Of a stretch of 64,000 nucleotides of DNA, positions 8,870-17,226 are shown one piece after another. Numbering within the stretch: position 1 is the stretch's first letter; each line of letters opens with the position of its first letter. The stretch is from the NCBI GenBank assembly GCA_964460605.1, contig CAYWPT010000001.1, positions 1 through 64,000 of the forward strand. The letters are read 5' to 3'. The notes under the pieces are model-generated. The model had not been told where the DNA came from. It ran no database searches and saw only the letters and a program-made list of their open reading frames with translations. The position numbers were made by a program, and so were the translations under genes. Source of the stretch: CAYFJV01 sp964460605 (lineage in GTDB: Archaea; Nanobdellota; Nanobdellia; Woesearchaeales; GW2011-AR9).

Positions 8870-10540
8870 CTCCCAAATCTTTTCTAAATTTAATTCAAAA
8901 GCAGCTACTGGTACCAATAGACTATAATTTTCTAAAACTTGTGGGTGTATTTCACCAATCACTCCAACAGATTCTCCTTTGAAAAAGATTTCAGCAACAC
9001 GGCCTTCAATAAAAGAAGAATAGTGAGCATCTTTAAATTCTAAATTAAAGCCACTCAATGTAGCAAAAGCATCTAATGCTCCTTTGATATGAGTATAATT
9101 TGTTTTCGGATCTGCTAGAGCTACTGCAACATGCGCTTCATCTCTAGCGCCAACATCACCTGAATCAGATACCTGAAGAGTAAAACCGTTTTCAAATACT
9201 TTTTGTGGGTATTTGTTCTTCCTATTAATACGAAGTGATTTCAATAACTCAGGAATAATCCAAGTTCGACACATATTAATCCCTTCATCAGTGCTATCAA
9301 TTAAACGTAAGAATTTTCCTTCTTCAACTTCCTTATTCATCATAGTATACTGTTCTTGACTTGAACTGAGAATGTAAGTATACAGTTCCAAAAATCCTAA
9401 ATTAACAATAGTTTGTGTAACTCTATCTCTGAATGCTGAGTAAGGTAATTGTTTACCCACTGTTGCAATGCCAGGGAATCGTGGTACAATATTATTATAA
9501 CCATATGCACGTGCTACATCATCTGCAATATCAACATCATGCCAAACATCTCCTCTAAAAGCAGGAATTTCTACAATCAATTCACCATACTTTGCAGATT
9601 TTACTCCATACATCATTTTTTGTAAGAGTTCTTTTGCTACATTTTCTTTAATGGAGATACCTATTAATTTGTTAATAAAACCTAAACTTAAGGTATCTTC
9701 TTGAGGCTCTAAACTAAAGACATAATCATCTGTATCTTCATACTCAACAGTTACAGCTTCTGCTTGAGCGCCCATTTCAATAAAAGTAGTTACTAAAACT
9801 TTCAAAATTAAGTCTAAATGGTGTAAATTTTTACCAGAAACTTCTAAAAATAAATCAGTATCATTAATTGTTACCTTTCCCATCTCTTCTGAGTTGATAA
9901 TTGGTGGCATACTCAATACATGTCCACGTGAATCTCTAAATATAGGGAATAACTTTTGTCCTTCTAACAAATGTGCATATTTTCTTCCTTTATCGTGTTG
10001 TTCAAGAATTTCTTTCCCATTAAGTTCTTTATCCATATCTAAAGCTTTGAAAACAATATCTTCAGGTTTTTCAAAACCGTAAGTCACTGGAAATTGAATT
10101 TTCTCTAAAGGATAAATACCAATTGAAGCTTTTTTCCTATTTCTTCCAAAAGAAGCATGCATTTTTTCTTGAATATCAATAATTTCTAATAATTTTTCTT
10201 CATCGAGTTTAAAATTTCTTAAAATAACGGCAACAGTTGCATGTCTTGCATCTTTAGAAGATTTTTTAGCAATAACTTTTTCTTTTGCTGGACCTAAAGT
10301 ATAACTTGGAAATTCAGTTGTAATACCACGATAATATTTGATAGCACGAGCAATCCCAACTTTGCTTACCAAATCAATCTTTTCTGCAGTGATTTCAATC
10401 TTTAATTCTGGATTAGTTTCATCTGTTTCACCTTTTACATCCATTCCTAAGTCCATCAAAGTATCTTTAATATCTTCTACTGAGAGCTTTTCTCCAATGT
10501 ACTTGTTCAGTTCCGATTGTTTTGCGTAAACGTAAACCAT
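8855..10540 (-). CDS. pheT: Phenylalanine-tRNA ligase beta subunit
   Basis: This 561-aa protein is the usual size for archaeal/eukaryal PheT. It has the N-terminal domain and B3/B4 editing domain (about 80-250), a B5 DNA-binding-like domain (about 265-345, with EIPAFRGDVWHDVDIADDVAR), and a catalytic-core-like C-terminal domain. It forms the (alpha-beta)2 enzyme that charges tRNA-Phe. pheS lies immediately upstream with 1 nt between stop and start, so the two are co-transcribed and probably coupled. Confidence 0.95.
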   Translation of the reverse strand: MVYVYAKQSELNKYIGEKLSVEDIKDTLMDLGMDVKGETDETNPELKIEITAEKIDLVSKVGIARAIKYYRGITTEFPSYTLGPAKEKVIAKKSSKDARHATVAVILRNFKLDEEKLLEIIDIQEKMHASFGRNRKKASIGIYPLEKIQFPVTYGFEKPEDIVFKALDMDKELNGKEILEQHDKGRKYAHLLEGQKLFPIFRDSRGHVLSMPPIINSEEMGKVTINDTDLFLEVSGKNLHHLDLILKVLVTTFIEMGAQAEAVTVEYEDTDDYVFSLEPQEDTLSLGFINKLIGISIKENVAKELLQKMMYGVKSAKYGELIVEIPAFRGDVWHDVDIADDVARAYGYNNIVPRFPGIATVGKQLPYSAFRDRVTQTIVNLGFLELYTYILSSSQEQYTMMNKEVEEGKFLRLIDSTDEGINMCRTWIIPELLKSLRINRKNKYPQKVFENGFTLQVSDSGDVGARDEAHVAVALADPKTNYTHIKGALDAFATLSGFNLEFKDAHYSSFIEGRVAEIFFKGESVGVIGEIHPQVLENYSLLVPVAAFELNLEKIWELSHN

Positions 10541-10541
10541 T

Positions 10542-12050
10542 TTATCTTACAATATTCCTCGTCATCATTTCCCTTTCTTTAAGCCACTTAAAATCACAAG
10601 TAGCACCAGTGATATCTCTCATTGAATCTCTTTTAGCTAATAATGCTGCAAGACGTGATGCTCCCATCCCCCAAGCAATAATTGTTTTATTAATCCCTAA
10701 TGGTTTGAGAGTTTCTTGTCTAAAGATTCCTGAATTGATTAAAGCATACCACTTTTTCATTTTCTCATCATAATAATGTGCTTCCATACTCGGTTCTGTA
10801 TAAGGATTGAAAGTAGGTTTAAATCGAATCTTAGTTACTCCTAATTTAGCATAATATTCTTTGACAAAACCCATTAAATCTGCTAAACTCAAATTATCTC
10901 CAACAATAAATCCTTCAGCTTGGTAGAACTCAGCTAAATGAGTAGCGTCGACAGCTTCGTTTCTGAAAACATTAGCTACATAGAAATATTTCCCGTTTGG
11001 AATATCATCTAAACCTTGCTCTTGTGCTTCTTTAGCTAAACGAGCTAAGGTTCTAAAAGTAGTTGAAGTTGAATGTGTTCTCAATAATTTTCTTTGTGTG
11101 ATTTCTTCTGACCAATCGCCTTTTTTTGTATGTGTTCTTTTAAGACCATCTTCATGCATTGCTTTGTATTTCTCCATTAAATCTCTTGGAGCTTTTCCAT
11201 GTCCTTCCAAATAGAAAGTATCTTGTTCGTCTCTTGCTGGATGATCTTGAGGAATCCACATAACATCCATGTTCCAGAAAGCCATCTCAACCATAGGACC
11301 TTTCATTTCCTGAAAACCCATTTCAATGAATACGTCTCTTAAGATATTATTTGCCTCAAGCATTGGATGTCTTCGTGCAATGTTTGTAAATGGAACATCT
11401 AAAGCTACATCATAAGATCTAAATGACTTATTTTTCCAAGAAGCAGTTTTGAGCATATCAGTTGTTAATGCTTCAATAACATTTTCTTGATCTTTTAAGT
11501 CTACATTTTTTCCTTTATCGTTTAATGTGATATGATATTCTTTTTTAGTATTAATTTCTAAAAAGTTTTTGTATTGTTTTTTGATGTTCTTTTGTTCATC
11601 ACTGAGATTACTTTCTTCAATACCTTCTTTAAATTCTTCTAAAGGGTTTGTAAATGAATCTAAATAACTTTGAGCTTTATCACTTGCCGTAAAGGTTAAT
11701 TCTTCTTCTTTTTTAATCTCAACTAATCCTTCTTTTTTGAGTGATCCTAATGAAAATGAAAACTCATCTTTTTCTAAGCCAAGTTCTGACATTTTCTTTG
11801 GCCCAGAAATAATTGCTTTTAGAAATTTAATTTGAGGAAGGTCTCCTTCAAGAGATTCGTTTCCTAAGTCGTTTGTTTTGATTATTTTTTTCTCGGTTTT
11901 TTGAATATCTACAAACCCTCTCTCTTCAAGCATTAATAGACCTTTGCTTACTTCAAAGAAAGTTTCTCCCTTACTTAGTTTATTCATAAGTTCCTTATTT
12001 TTTAGAATTTCAAGCTCTAACCTATGAAAAGATGCATCTTTTTGACTCAT
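10542..12050 (-). CDS. pheS: Phenylalanine-tRNA ligase alpha subunit
   Basis: A 502-aa class II synthetase subunit. The N-terminal ~180 residues hold winged-helix tRNA-binding modules. The catalytic domain follows (about 195-500), with FYQAEGFIVGDNLSL in the core and the motif 3 segment AWGMGASRLAAL near the C-terminus. It activates phenylalanine and works with PheT encoded directly downstream. A TATA box at 12082-12089 lies about 35 bp before the start, giving a very short leader, and a perfect 13-bp inverted repeat sits just upstream of that box. Confidence 0.95.
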   Translation of the reverse strand: MSQKDASFHRLELEILKNKELMNKLSKGETFFEVSKGLLMLEERGFVDIQKTEKKIIKTNDLGNESLEGDLPQIKFLKAIISGPKKMSELGLEKDEFSFSLGSLKKEGLVEIKKEEELTFTASDKAQSYLDSFTNPLEEFKEGIEESNLSDEQKNIKKQYKNFLEINTKKEYHITLNDKGKNVDLKDQENVIEALTTDMLKTASWKNKSFRSYDVALDVPFTNIARRHPMLEANNILRDVFIEMGFQEMKGPMVEMAFWNMDVMWIPQDHPARDEQDTFYLEGHGKAPRDLMEKYKAMHEDGLKRTHTKKGDWSEEITQRKLLRTHSTSTTFRTLARLAKEAQEQGLDDIPNGKYFYVANVFRNEAVDATHLAEFYQAEGFIVGDNLSLADLMGFVKEYYAKLGVTKIRFKPTFNPYTEPSMEAHYYDEKMKKWYALINSGIFRQETLKPLGINKTIIAWGMGASRLAALLAKRDSMRDITGATCDFKWLKEREMMTRNIVR

Positions 12051-12081
12051 TGATAATCACAAGAAAACATATTTAGACTTC

Positions 12082-12089
12082 TATTTAAA
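12082..12089 (-). promoter_or_regulatory. TATA box for pheST
   Basis: On the minus strand this reads TTTAAATA, 32-39 bp before the pheS ATG at 12050. This fits an archaeal promoter with a start point only a few bases upstream of the codon. Confidence 0.6.
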
Positions 12090-12092
12090 CTT

Positions 12093-12149
12093 ATTCCTAG
12101 CTTATTTTGCATTTTATAAGCTAGGAATGAACGGAAATCTCTGATTCCC
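12093..12149. promoter_or_regulatory. 13-bp inverted repeat abutting the pheS promoter, plus second hairpin
   Basis: ATTCCTAGCTTAT (12093-12105) and its exact reverse complement (12116-12128) flank a 10-nt spacer, 3 bp upstream of the pheS TATA box where BRE and regulators act. A second small hairpin, GG(A)AATC-TCT-GATTCC, follows at 12133-12148 with a three-base loop. The site is too close to the promoter to be only an rsuA-type terminator, although it also lies downstream of no plus-strand gene. Operator function is inferred. The arm and loop contain ATGCAAAATAAGC, also present in the eL34 leader. Confidence 0.5.
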
Positions 12150-12181
12150 AGTTTATTGAAACTTTTGAGCATCAAGCAAAT

Positions 12182-12919
12182 TTACTGGCCAAGAACAAGC
12201 TTTTTCACACGTTCACCATCAAGTTCTTCCCAATCACCTTCGTTGATATTCAAATCATTAAGATCTAAATCACCAATAGAAACCCTTTGTAAATTAGTAA
12301 CTTGGTTATCAACAGATTCAAGCATTTTACGCACTTGTCTTTTTTTACCTTCAGTAATACTTAAAAGAACTTTTTTAAAAGTTAGTTGTTTTACTTCAAC
12401 AGGTGGTAGAGTAAAATAATCTTTTTCTTCATCTAGTTTAATCATAACACCATCTTTGAGTAAATTAATTTGATCATCACTTACTTCATCTCTTGTCTCA
12501 GCAATATAAGTTTTCACAATCCTTTTTCTAGGACTTGATACTTTATGAGCAAAATCACCATCGTTTGTTATAATTAACAAACCACGAGTCTGAACATCTA
12601 ATCTTCCAACAGGAAATAAAGAATTTTTTAATTTTTTATCAACATTCATTAAATCCACAACATAACGTGTTTCTTCACCTTTTTGACATGTGCTATTCTT
12701 TGCTTTATTTAGAACAAAATACTTTAAAGGTTGTAATTTTACTAATTTTCCTTCATACTCAATTTTTCTAGTGTTTGGGTTAAACTCTAATCTAATTGTA
12801 GTAGTTACCTTTCCACCAACTGAGATTTTCCCTTTACTCACAGCTTTAATCAAATCGTGTTTGTTATCGAACAATCCGCTTCGCTTCAAAGCTTGTAAAA
12901 GGTTTAGTTTTTTTCCCAT
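12182..12919 (-). CDS. RsuA/RluB-family pseudouridine synthase
   Basis: A 245-aa protein with an N-terminal S4 RNA-binding domain (about 3-60, LLQALKRSGLFDNKHDLIKAV) and a catalytic domain with the family signature GRLDVQTRGLLIITNDGD, in which the first Asp is the catalytic nucleophile. The later KKRQVRKML segment also matches. These enzymes isomerise uridine in rRNA. The family is typical of bacteria and uncommon in archaea, so transfer is likely. It follows eL14 on the same strand with 33 bp between. The rRNA target cannot be read from sequence. Confidence 0.85.
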   Translation of the reverse strand: MGKKLNLLQALKRSGLFDNKHDLIKAVSKGKISVGGKVTTTIRLEFNPNTRKIEYEGKLVKLQPLKYFVLNKAKNSTCQKGEETRYVVDLMNVDKKLKNSLFPVGRLDVQTRGLLIITNDGDFAHKVSSPRKRIVKTYIAETRDEVSDDQINLLKDGVMIKLDEEKDYFTLPPVEVKQLTFKKVLLSITEGKKRQVRKMLESVDNQVTNLQRVSIGDLDLNDLNINEGDWEELDGERVKKLVLGQ

Positions 12920-12952
12920 GATATAAAATAAAAATAAAAAAAGAATAAAAGC

Positions 12953-13432
12953 TTATGCTTTATAGACTTCTTGATCTTTTTCAGCCTTAGGAGCTTCTGT
13001 CTTAGCTACTTCTTCATTTTCAGCTTCTTTTTTAGGCACTTCCTTTTTAGCTGGCTTTTTCTCAGCTTTTGGAGCAGGAGTCTTTGACTCCGCACTAGTA
13101 GCTTTGCTACTTTGTGCTGCTTCTTTCTTAGCAGGTTTAGCCTTTTTAGCTTTAACTTTCCTTTGCTTTCGGGGTCTCTCTCCAGCTTTTTTAGGCTTAG
13201 TAGCTTTAACTTCGATACCTAATGCTTTTGCAACATCTGCTGTACTAGCCTTAGCTTTAATATCAACAGTTTTTGCTAAAGGTTCTAAGTGTTTAACGTT
13301 CACTTTTCTTCTTCTTGTTGCACCATCTACTACAACAAACATGTCGTCAACTTGCTCAACGACAACGCATTTTTTTCCTGCGTCTCTTCCTGCGAGTTTA
13401 ACACAAACTCTTCCTACGCTAAAGATACTCAT
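12953..13432 (-). CDS. rpl14e: Ribosomal protein eL14
   Basis: The first ~75 residues (SIFSVGRVCVKLAGRDAGKK, then VNVKHLEPL) are the KOW/SH3-like eL14 core of the archaeal large subunit. The remaining ~85 residues are a Lys/Ala/Glu/Pro-rich tail, making the 159-aa product about double the usual archaeal length. The tail carries the tandem hairpins at 13077-13117, which encode part of it. It is downstream of eL34 and probably in one transcript with it. Confidence 0.92.
   Translation of the reverse strand: MSIFSVGRVCVKLAGRDAGKKCVVVEQVDDMFVVVDGATRRRKVNVKHLEPLAKTVDIKAKASTADVAKALGIEVKATKPKKAGERPRKQRKVKAKKAKPAKKEAAQSSKATSAESKTPAPKAEKKPAKKEVPKKEAENEEVAKTEAPKAEKDQEVYKA
13077..13117. repeat. Tandem three-base-loop hairpins inside eL14
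   Basis: GGAGTC-TTT-GACTCC (13077-13091) is followed immediately by GCAC-T-AGTAGC-TTT-GCTACT-TT-GTGC (13092-13117), both with perfect inner stems. On the coding strand the second loop is the in-frame Lys codon AAA and the element encodes AQSSKATSA in the low-complexity tail. Similar coding is seen in uL30 (QSHSSEATGA) and a hypothetical gene at 44203-44255. Confidence 0.65.
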
Positions 13433-13436
13433 TGTG

Positions 13437-13475
13437 TTTCACCCCTGTGAAATGCTTGAAAATGTTTCATTTTCA
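13437..13475. repeat. Tandem intergenic hairpins between eL34 and eL14
   Basis: TTTCAC-CCCT-GTGAAA (13437-13452) is followed by TGAAAATG-TTT-CATTTTCA (13457-13475). The second overlaps the eL34 stop codon. The order (C-rich loop, then TTT loop) and the AAAATG-TTT-CATTTT core match the pair at 575-623. Confidence 0.6.
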
Positions 13476-13745
13476 TTGTTCTTCCCTCGCTTGTTCTTTC
13501 ATAACTAAACGCATACATCTAGAGCATAATACTCCACCAAAGGGTCTTTGAGGACGCTTAGCAGTCTTTGGCATGTTCTTCATCTTACTAGGTACTTGTT
13601 TAGGTACAGCTTTTAGCTCGCTACCACAACCACCACAAGATGCTTTAGAGGGTTTTCTTCTTCTAAAATGTTTTACGACTCTACTTCCGGGAGTTTTAAC
13701 GAAAACTCTTCGTAAAGTTCTTGATTTATGTTTTCCAGTTGGCAT
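13473..13745 (-). CDS. rpl34e: Ribosomal protein eL34
   Basis: A 90-aa basic protein starting MPTGKHKSRTLRRVFVKTPG with two CxxC pairs (CGGCG and CSRC), the zinc-binding pattern of eL34 in the archaeal large subunit. The ATG is preceded by AAGGAG about 10 nt upstream, within a leader hairpin region nearly identical to that of uS17. eL14 follows downstream. Confidence 0.93.
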   Translation of the reverse strand: MPTGKHKSRTLRRVFVKTPGSRVVKHFRRRKPSKASCGGCGSELKAVPKQVPSKMKNMPKTAKRPQRPFGGVLCSRCMRLVMKEQAREEQ

Positions 13746-13938
13746 ATTAAAAAATCTCCTTGCTATTTTTTATATGCAAATAAGCTTTTCATGCTTATTT
13801 TGCATTGTTTTTTCACCTTATATTATATGGAAAAACTAGGTCAGAATTTTGATCTTCTGGACCGAGTTGCCTCCAAATCCACTCCACTAGGGAGTTAATG
13901 TGTATTTATGTGATTCTTATATAAAGATTATGCTTAAA
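13746..13938 (-). promoter_or_regulatory. eL34 leader with bulged hairpin
   Basis: On the minus strand a hairpin (13774-13805; arms ATGCAAAATAAGC and GCTTATTTGCAT, one bulged A) lies just before TATAAAAAAT, AAGGAG and the start codon. The same layout, with two compensated base-pair changes, precedes uS17. This argues for a conserved RNA leader, perhaps binding a ribosomal protein. In 13810-13938 I see only AT-rich sequence and no gene. Confidence 0.55.
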
Positions 13939-14706
13939 TTAGTGCAATCCCATAACTCTTCTAATTCCAAGACTAAAGACTAATGAAAAGATAATGTACC
14001 ATCCAAGCCATCCTGGTTGCCATCCAAATAAAGCAAATTCTCCAGCAGGTCTCAATTTCTTATAATTAATATCAATTTTAGCAATATCTGAGTGTGAAAA
14101 AGTCTCTTCCATTGGTAAATAATCTAAATCAGTTGTGATTAATACTTGACGAGTCTCTTCGATATCTCCAACTTTCACAGTAATATCATGTGTTCCTGCA
14201 TCACTTTTAATACTCCATGAAGCTTGCTGAGCAGCAATAGTTTGTATTGCTTCAGTACCTGGACTAAATGAGCTTGTATCATCAATAATTAATTCTGCAT
14301 CTCCTGAAATACCATCAGCAAAAGTTGCAGTCAAACTAAATGTTTCACCTGGAAAAATTGGTTCGTATGCTAAATTAGCAGTCATCCAACCAAACAATAA
14401 AATGATTGGGATAAAGGTAACCAAAGTTGGTTTTAATGAAGCTTTCATGTATTCCATATTGGAACCCATAGCTTCTTTTTGTAGAGCCATCATTTGCTCA
14501 GGATTATCTTTAAGCTCTTTCATTTGTTTTTGAAAGTCTTTTTGTTTCTGCTTCATCTCTTTCATCTTTGTTTGATCTGTCATCAATTTATAGATAAATG
14601 AAATAAATAATGAAACTAAGAATGTGATGATAATAATTCCCCAAAATGGACTAAAGTTAAGTAAAGGATTCAAAATCGGGTTCAAAATTGGATCTAAAAA
14701 TGCCAT
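13939..14706 (-). CDS. DUF106 YidC-like membrane insertase
   Basis: A 255-aa membrane protein of the DUF106/EMC3 branch of the Oxa1 superfamily, which inserts membrane proteins co-translationally. It has an N-terminal helix (about 18-42), a cytoplasmic coiled segment rich in Lys, Gln and Met (45-90), a second helix near 95-113, a ~100-residue beta-rich insert that is probably external, and a C-terminal helix ending LGIRRVMGLH. The insert is unusual for the family (inferred). It lies downstream of secY. Its own TATA box (TTTATAAAT at 14728-14736) is about 25 bp upstream of the start. Confidence 0.85.
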   Translation of the reverse strand: MAFLDPILNPILNPLLNFSPFWGIIIITFLVSLFISFIYKLMTDQTKMKEMKQKQKDFQKQMKELKDNPEQMMALQKEAMGSNMEYMKASLKPTLVTFIPIILLFGWMTANLAYEPIFPGETFSLTATFADGISGDAELIIDDTSSFSPGTEAIQTIAAQQASWSIKSDAGTHDITVKVGDIEETRQVLITTDLDYLPMEETFSHSDIAKIDINYKKLRPAGEFALFGWQPGWLGWYIIFSLVFSLGIRRVMGLH

Positions 14707-14760
14707 ATCTCTTTCTCGTTAGAATTTATTTATAAAGTTTATGTCTTTCTAAAGTAAGGC

Positions 14761-16149
14761 CTACTTCATGAATTTCTTCATAGCAGGATGCATATCCATC
14801 ATATGCTGTTTAGCAATTTCTTCATATAATTTGTATACAATCATTACTGCTAATAAAATACCAGTTCCTTGTGATAAAGCGCCAGTTAAATCTGCTAAAG
14901 CCGCTAATAATCCAACTGCTGCACCACCAACAATGGTGAGTGGCCAAATGTATCTACTAAGAACCCTTTCAAGAACTCTTTCATCTCTTCTAAACCCTGG
15001 AATTTGTAATCCAGAAGCCATAATTTGTTTCGCTTGTGAAGCTGCATCCATGTTTGCGGTCTGCATCCAAAAGATACTAAAGATTACTGAACCAATCATC
15101 ATAATTAATGTATAAATAACAGCTTGAACAATATTATCTCCAGATAAAGCTCCTGTTAAGATTAATCTAGGAATATCAGGTGCTGAGACCCAATACACAA
15201 ATCCACTAATTGGTGCTCCACCAGAAAAGCTTCCTAAAATTGGCATACCTAAGTTTTCCAATAAAGTAGCAATCAATTGAATGTTAGCAATTAAAGCTGC
15301 TACTAAGATAACCGGAATGTTTGAAGTATAAAAGAAGTTTAATGGCCATCTAAATGAATGTCCTCTAATTCTTCCAAAAGATAATGGAATTTCTACCTTC
15401 ATTGACTGTCCGTATACACAAACAGCGAATACTACTAAAGTTGAAATTACTGCTGCTAATTGCAATCCTGCACTAGTTACATCTCCAGTTGATAAGAACT
15501 GGAAAAAGCTCGGAATTGCTCCAGCTGCAACGTCTGGGTTAGTAGGCGATGGTAAAAAGTTAAAGGCTCTGATAAAGACTTGTTGTCCTACGCCAGCTGC
15601 AATGAATAAACTTACACCTGATCCAAAACCCCATTTACTAATTACTTCATCCATGAATAAGATTAAAGTCCCACCCATGATAAGTTGAATCACTAATAAG
15701 ATTTGAAATTGAAAGTAAAGGGGTGTTCCAAGTAAAGCTGCACTAGGAGCTAGACCACCCATAAATACGTAAATTCCTCCTTCAAATACAATGAAGAATA
15801 CCGACAATAATTTCTGGATCCCTTGGAACTTTTGTCTTCCTTCAGGACCTGTTAAATCTAAATTTAATATTCCAGTACCGCTCAATAGCTGTAATACAAT
15901 GGATGCAGTTACAATCGGACCGATCCCTAATGAGATGATACTACCAAAACTTGCACCAAGAATAATACTTAAGAACTCAAATTGTTGTAATGAGTTTTGT
16001 CCAAGACCATATAATGGAATTAAACCTAAAATATAAAAAATTACAAGAATGATTCCTGTCCATTTTAATTTCTCCTTAAATGGAAGTTTCTTTTGAACTG
16101 GGCCTTTTACTTCTGGAAATAAGGCAATAAGTCTTTGGAAAATGGACAT
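14761..16149 (-). CDS. secY: Protein translocase subunit SecY
   Basis: A 462-aa protein with about ten membrane helices, the expected size of SecY/Sec61alpha. Recognisable parts include the plug region after FKEKLKWTGIILVIFYILG, the loop VYGQSMKVEIPLSFGRIRGH, and GFRRDERVLERVLSRYIWPL near the C-terminus. It forms the protein-conducting channel with Sec61beta (44834-45007) and SecE (not in the window). It follows uL15, the standard archaeal spc order, 30 bp after that gene's stop. Confidence 0.97.
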   Translation of the reverse strand: MSIFQRLIALFPEVKGPVQKKLPFKEKLKWTGIILVIFYILGLIPLYGLGQNSLQQFEFLSIILGASFGSIISLGIGPIVTASIVLQLLSGTGILNLDLTGPEGRQKFQGIQKLLSVFFIVFEGGIYVFMGGLAPSAALLGTPLYFQFQILLVIQLIMGGTLILFMDEVISKWGFGSGVSLFIAAGVGQQVFIRAFNFLPSPTNPDVAAGAIPSFFQFLSTGDVTSAGLQLAAVISTLVVFAVCVYGQSMKVEIPLSFGRIRGHSFRWPLNFFYTSNIPVILVAALIANIQLIATLLENLGMPILGSFSGGAPISGFVYWVSAPDIPRLILTGALSGDNIVQAVIYTLIMMIGSVIFSIFWMQTANMDAASQAKQIMASGLQIPGFRRDERVLERVLSRYIWPLTIVGGAAVGLLAALADLTGALSQGTGILLAVMIVYKLYEEIAKQHMMDMHPAMKKFMK

Positions 16150-16179
16150 AGTAGTGGATCCTCAATATTTAATGCAAAA

Positions 16180-16665
16180 TTATTCCTCTGCGCTTGCTTC
16201 AGGAACTGCTTCTTGTGCAGCTTCTTGAGCAACACCCTCTACAATTCCACCTGCATTTTTAATCTTTTCTTCTGCAATTTTACTCAGATGTGTTACAGAA
16301 ACACGTAATTTTGATTTGATTACACCAGCACCTAACAATTTGTTAAAGCCTAGTTTTTTGAAATCTACAACATAAAGATCTCCTTCTTTGCTTGCTTTAC
16401 CAGTAGCAACTAATTTTTCAAGTTTTTCAGGAGTAAAGTATGATAAGTTGATAGCTTTAATTTTAGTTCTAGAGTGTGCGTTGAATCCGCTTCTTCCTAA
16501 TTTATGGTTTTTTAGACCAGCAACTTTTTGTCCAGCTCTTTTTCCTGAACCAGCATTACCTCTACCTCCACGGCTACCTGCACCACGTCTTTTCTTTCTG
16601 TGGCCACCACCATGGGTTGTGTGAGATCTGTACTTAGTTACTTTTTTTCTTCTATTAACTACCAT
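16180..16665 (-). CDS. rpl15: Ribosomal protein uL15
   Basis: The 161-aa product has the glycine/arginine-rich N-terminus typical of uL15 (HGGGHRKKRRGAGSRGGRG), with a globular half ending in KIAEEKIKNAGG and a short acidic tail. It sits between uL30 and secY. Its ATG overlaps the uL30 stop by 1 nt, suggesting coupled translation. Confidence 0.95.
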   Translation of the reverse strand: MVVNRRKKVTKYRSHTTHGGGHRKKRRGAGSRGGRGNAGSGKRAGQKVAGLKNHKLGRSGFNAHSRTKIKAINLSYFTPEKLEKLVATGKASKEGDLYVVDFKKLGFNKLLGAGVIKSKLRVSVTHLSKIAEEKIKNAGGIVEGVAQEAAQEAVPEASAEE

Positions 16666-17225
16666 TATAACATCCTTTTAACTAAATCGTTAATTTTTTC
16701 TTGTCTATTACCTAAAGCTCCACCATTTTTGAAAGGCATTTTGATTCCTTTTCTTCCAAATCCTTTTTTAGGTGGGTTTAATCTAAAAGTTTTCTTATAT
16801 TTTTTACCGTTAACTTCTAAAAATTTATTATAAGTGTATTTTCCTTTTGAATCTTGAGTTCTTCCTTGGAATTCTTCGCCTTTTGATTCTACCATTGCTT
16901 TGAAAGTTGCATCATCTATAGTTCCCCAAGTAATGTAATCCTTAGCTTTTTGTAGCATTCCTCTTGTGATAGCTGAATCACTAACAACAACAGCTTGATT
17001 TACTCTGCTTAATTTCATTAAAGCTAAAGTATCTCTTACAGTTTGTCTTACTTCAACTAAACCACGAACTAATACTACTACAATTTTTCCAGAGTTTTTA
17101 GCTGGAACTTTTGCTTGAGCTTTTGCCGCCTTAGGAGCTTCAGTTTTTTGTTCAATTTTTGGTGCCGGAGCCCCTGGCTTGGCACCAGTTGCTTCGCTAC
17201 TGTGTGATTGGGTTTCTTCTGCCAT
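16665..17225 (-). CDS. rpl30: Ribosomal protein uL30
   Basis: Residues from about 46 (GKIVVVLVRGLVEVRQTVRDTL) form archaeal uL30. The ending NPPKKGFGRKGIKMPFKNGG is the extended archaeal C-terminus. The first ~45 residues are an Ala/Pro/Lys/Glu-rich extension not usual for the family and are encoded partly by the palindromic element at 17161-17206. It follows uS5 with 1 nt between. Confidence 0.94.
   Translation of the reverse strand: MAEETQSHSSEATGAKPGAPAPKIEQKTEAPKAAKAQAKVPAKNSGKIVVVLVRGLVEVRQTVRDTLALMKLSRVNQAVVVSDSAITRGMLQKAKDYITWGTIDDATFKAMVESKGEEFQGRTQDSKGKYTYNKFLEVNGKKYKKTFRLNPPKKGFGRKGIKMPFKNGGALGNRQEKINDLVKRML
17161..17206. repeat. Tandem hairpins inside uL30
   Basis: GGTGCC..AGCC-CCT-GGCT..GGCACC (17161-17186) is followed by CAGTTGC-TTC-GCTACTG (17186-17202, one mismatch) with outer GCAC/TGTG. 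On the coding strand the second encodes QSHSSEATGA in the same frame as the eL14 element. The order of a C-rich loop then a TTC loop matches the intergenic pairs. Confidence 0.5.
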
Positions 17226-17226
17226 T

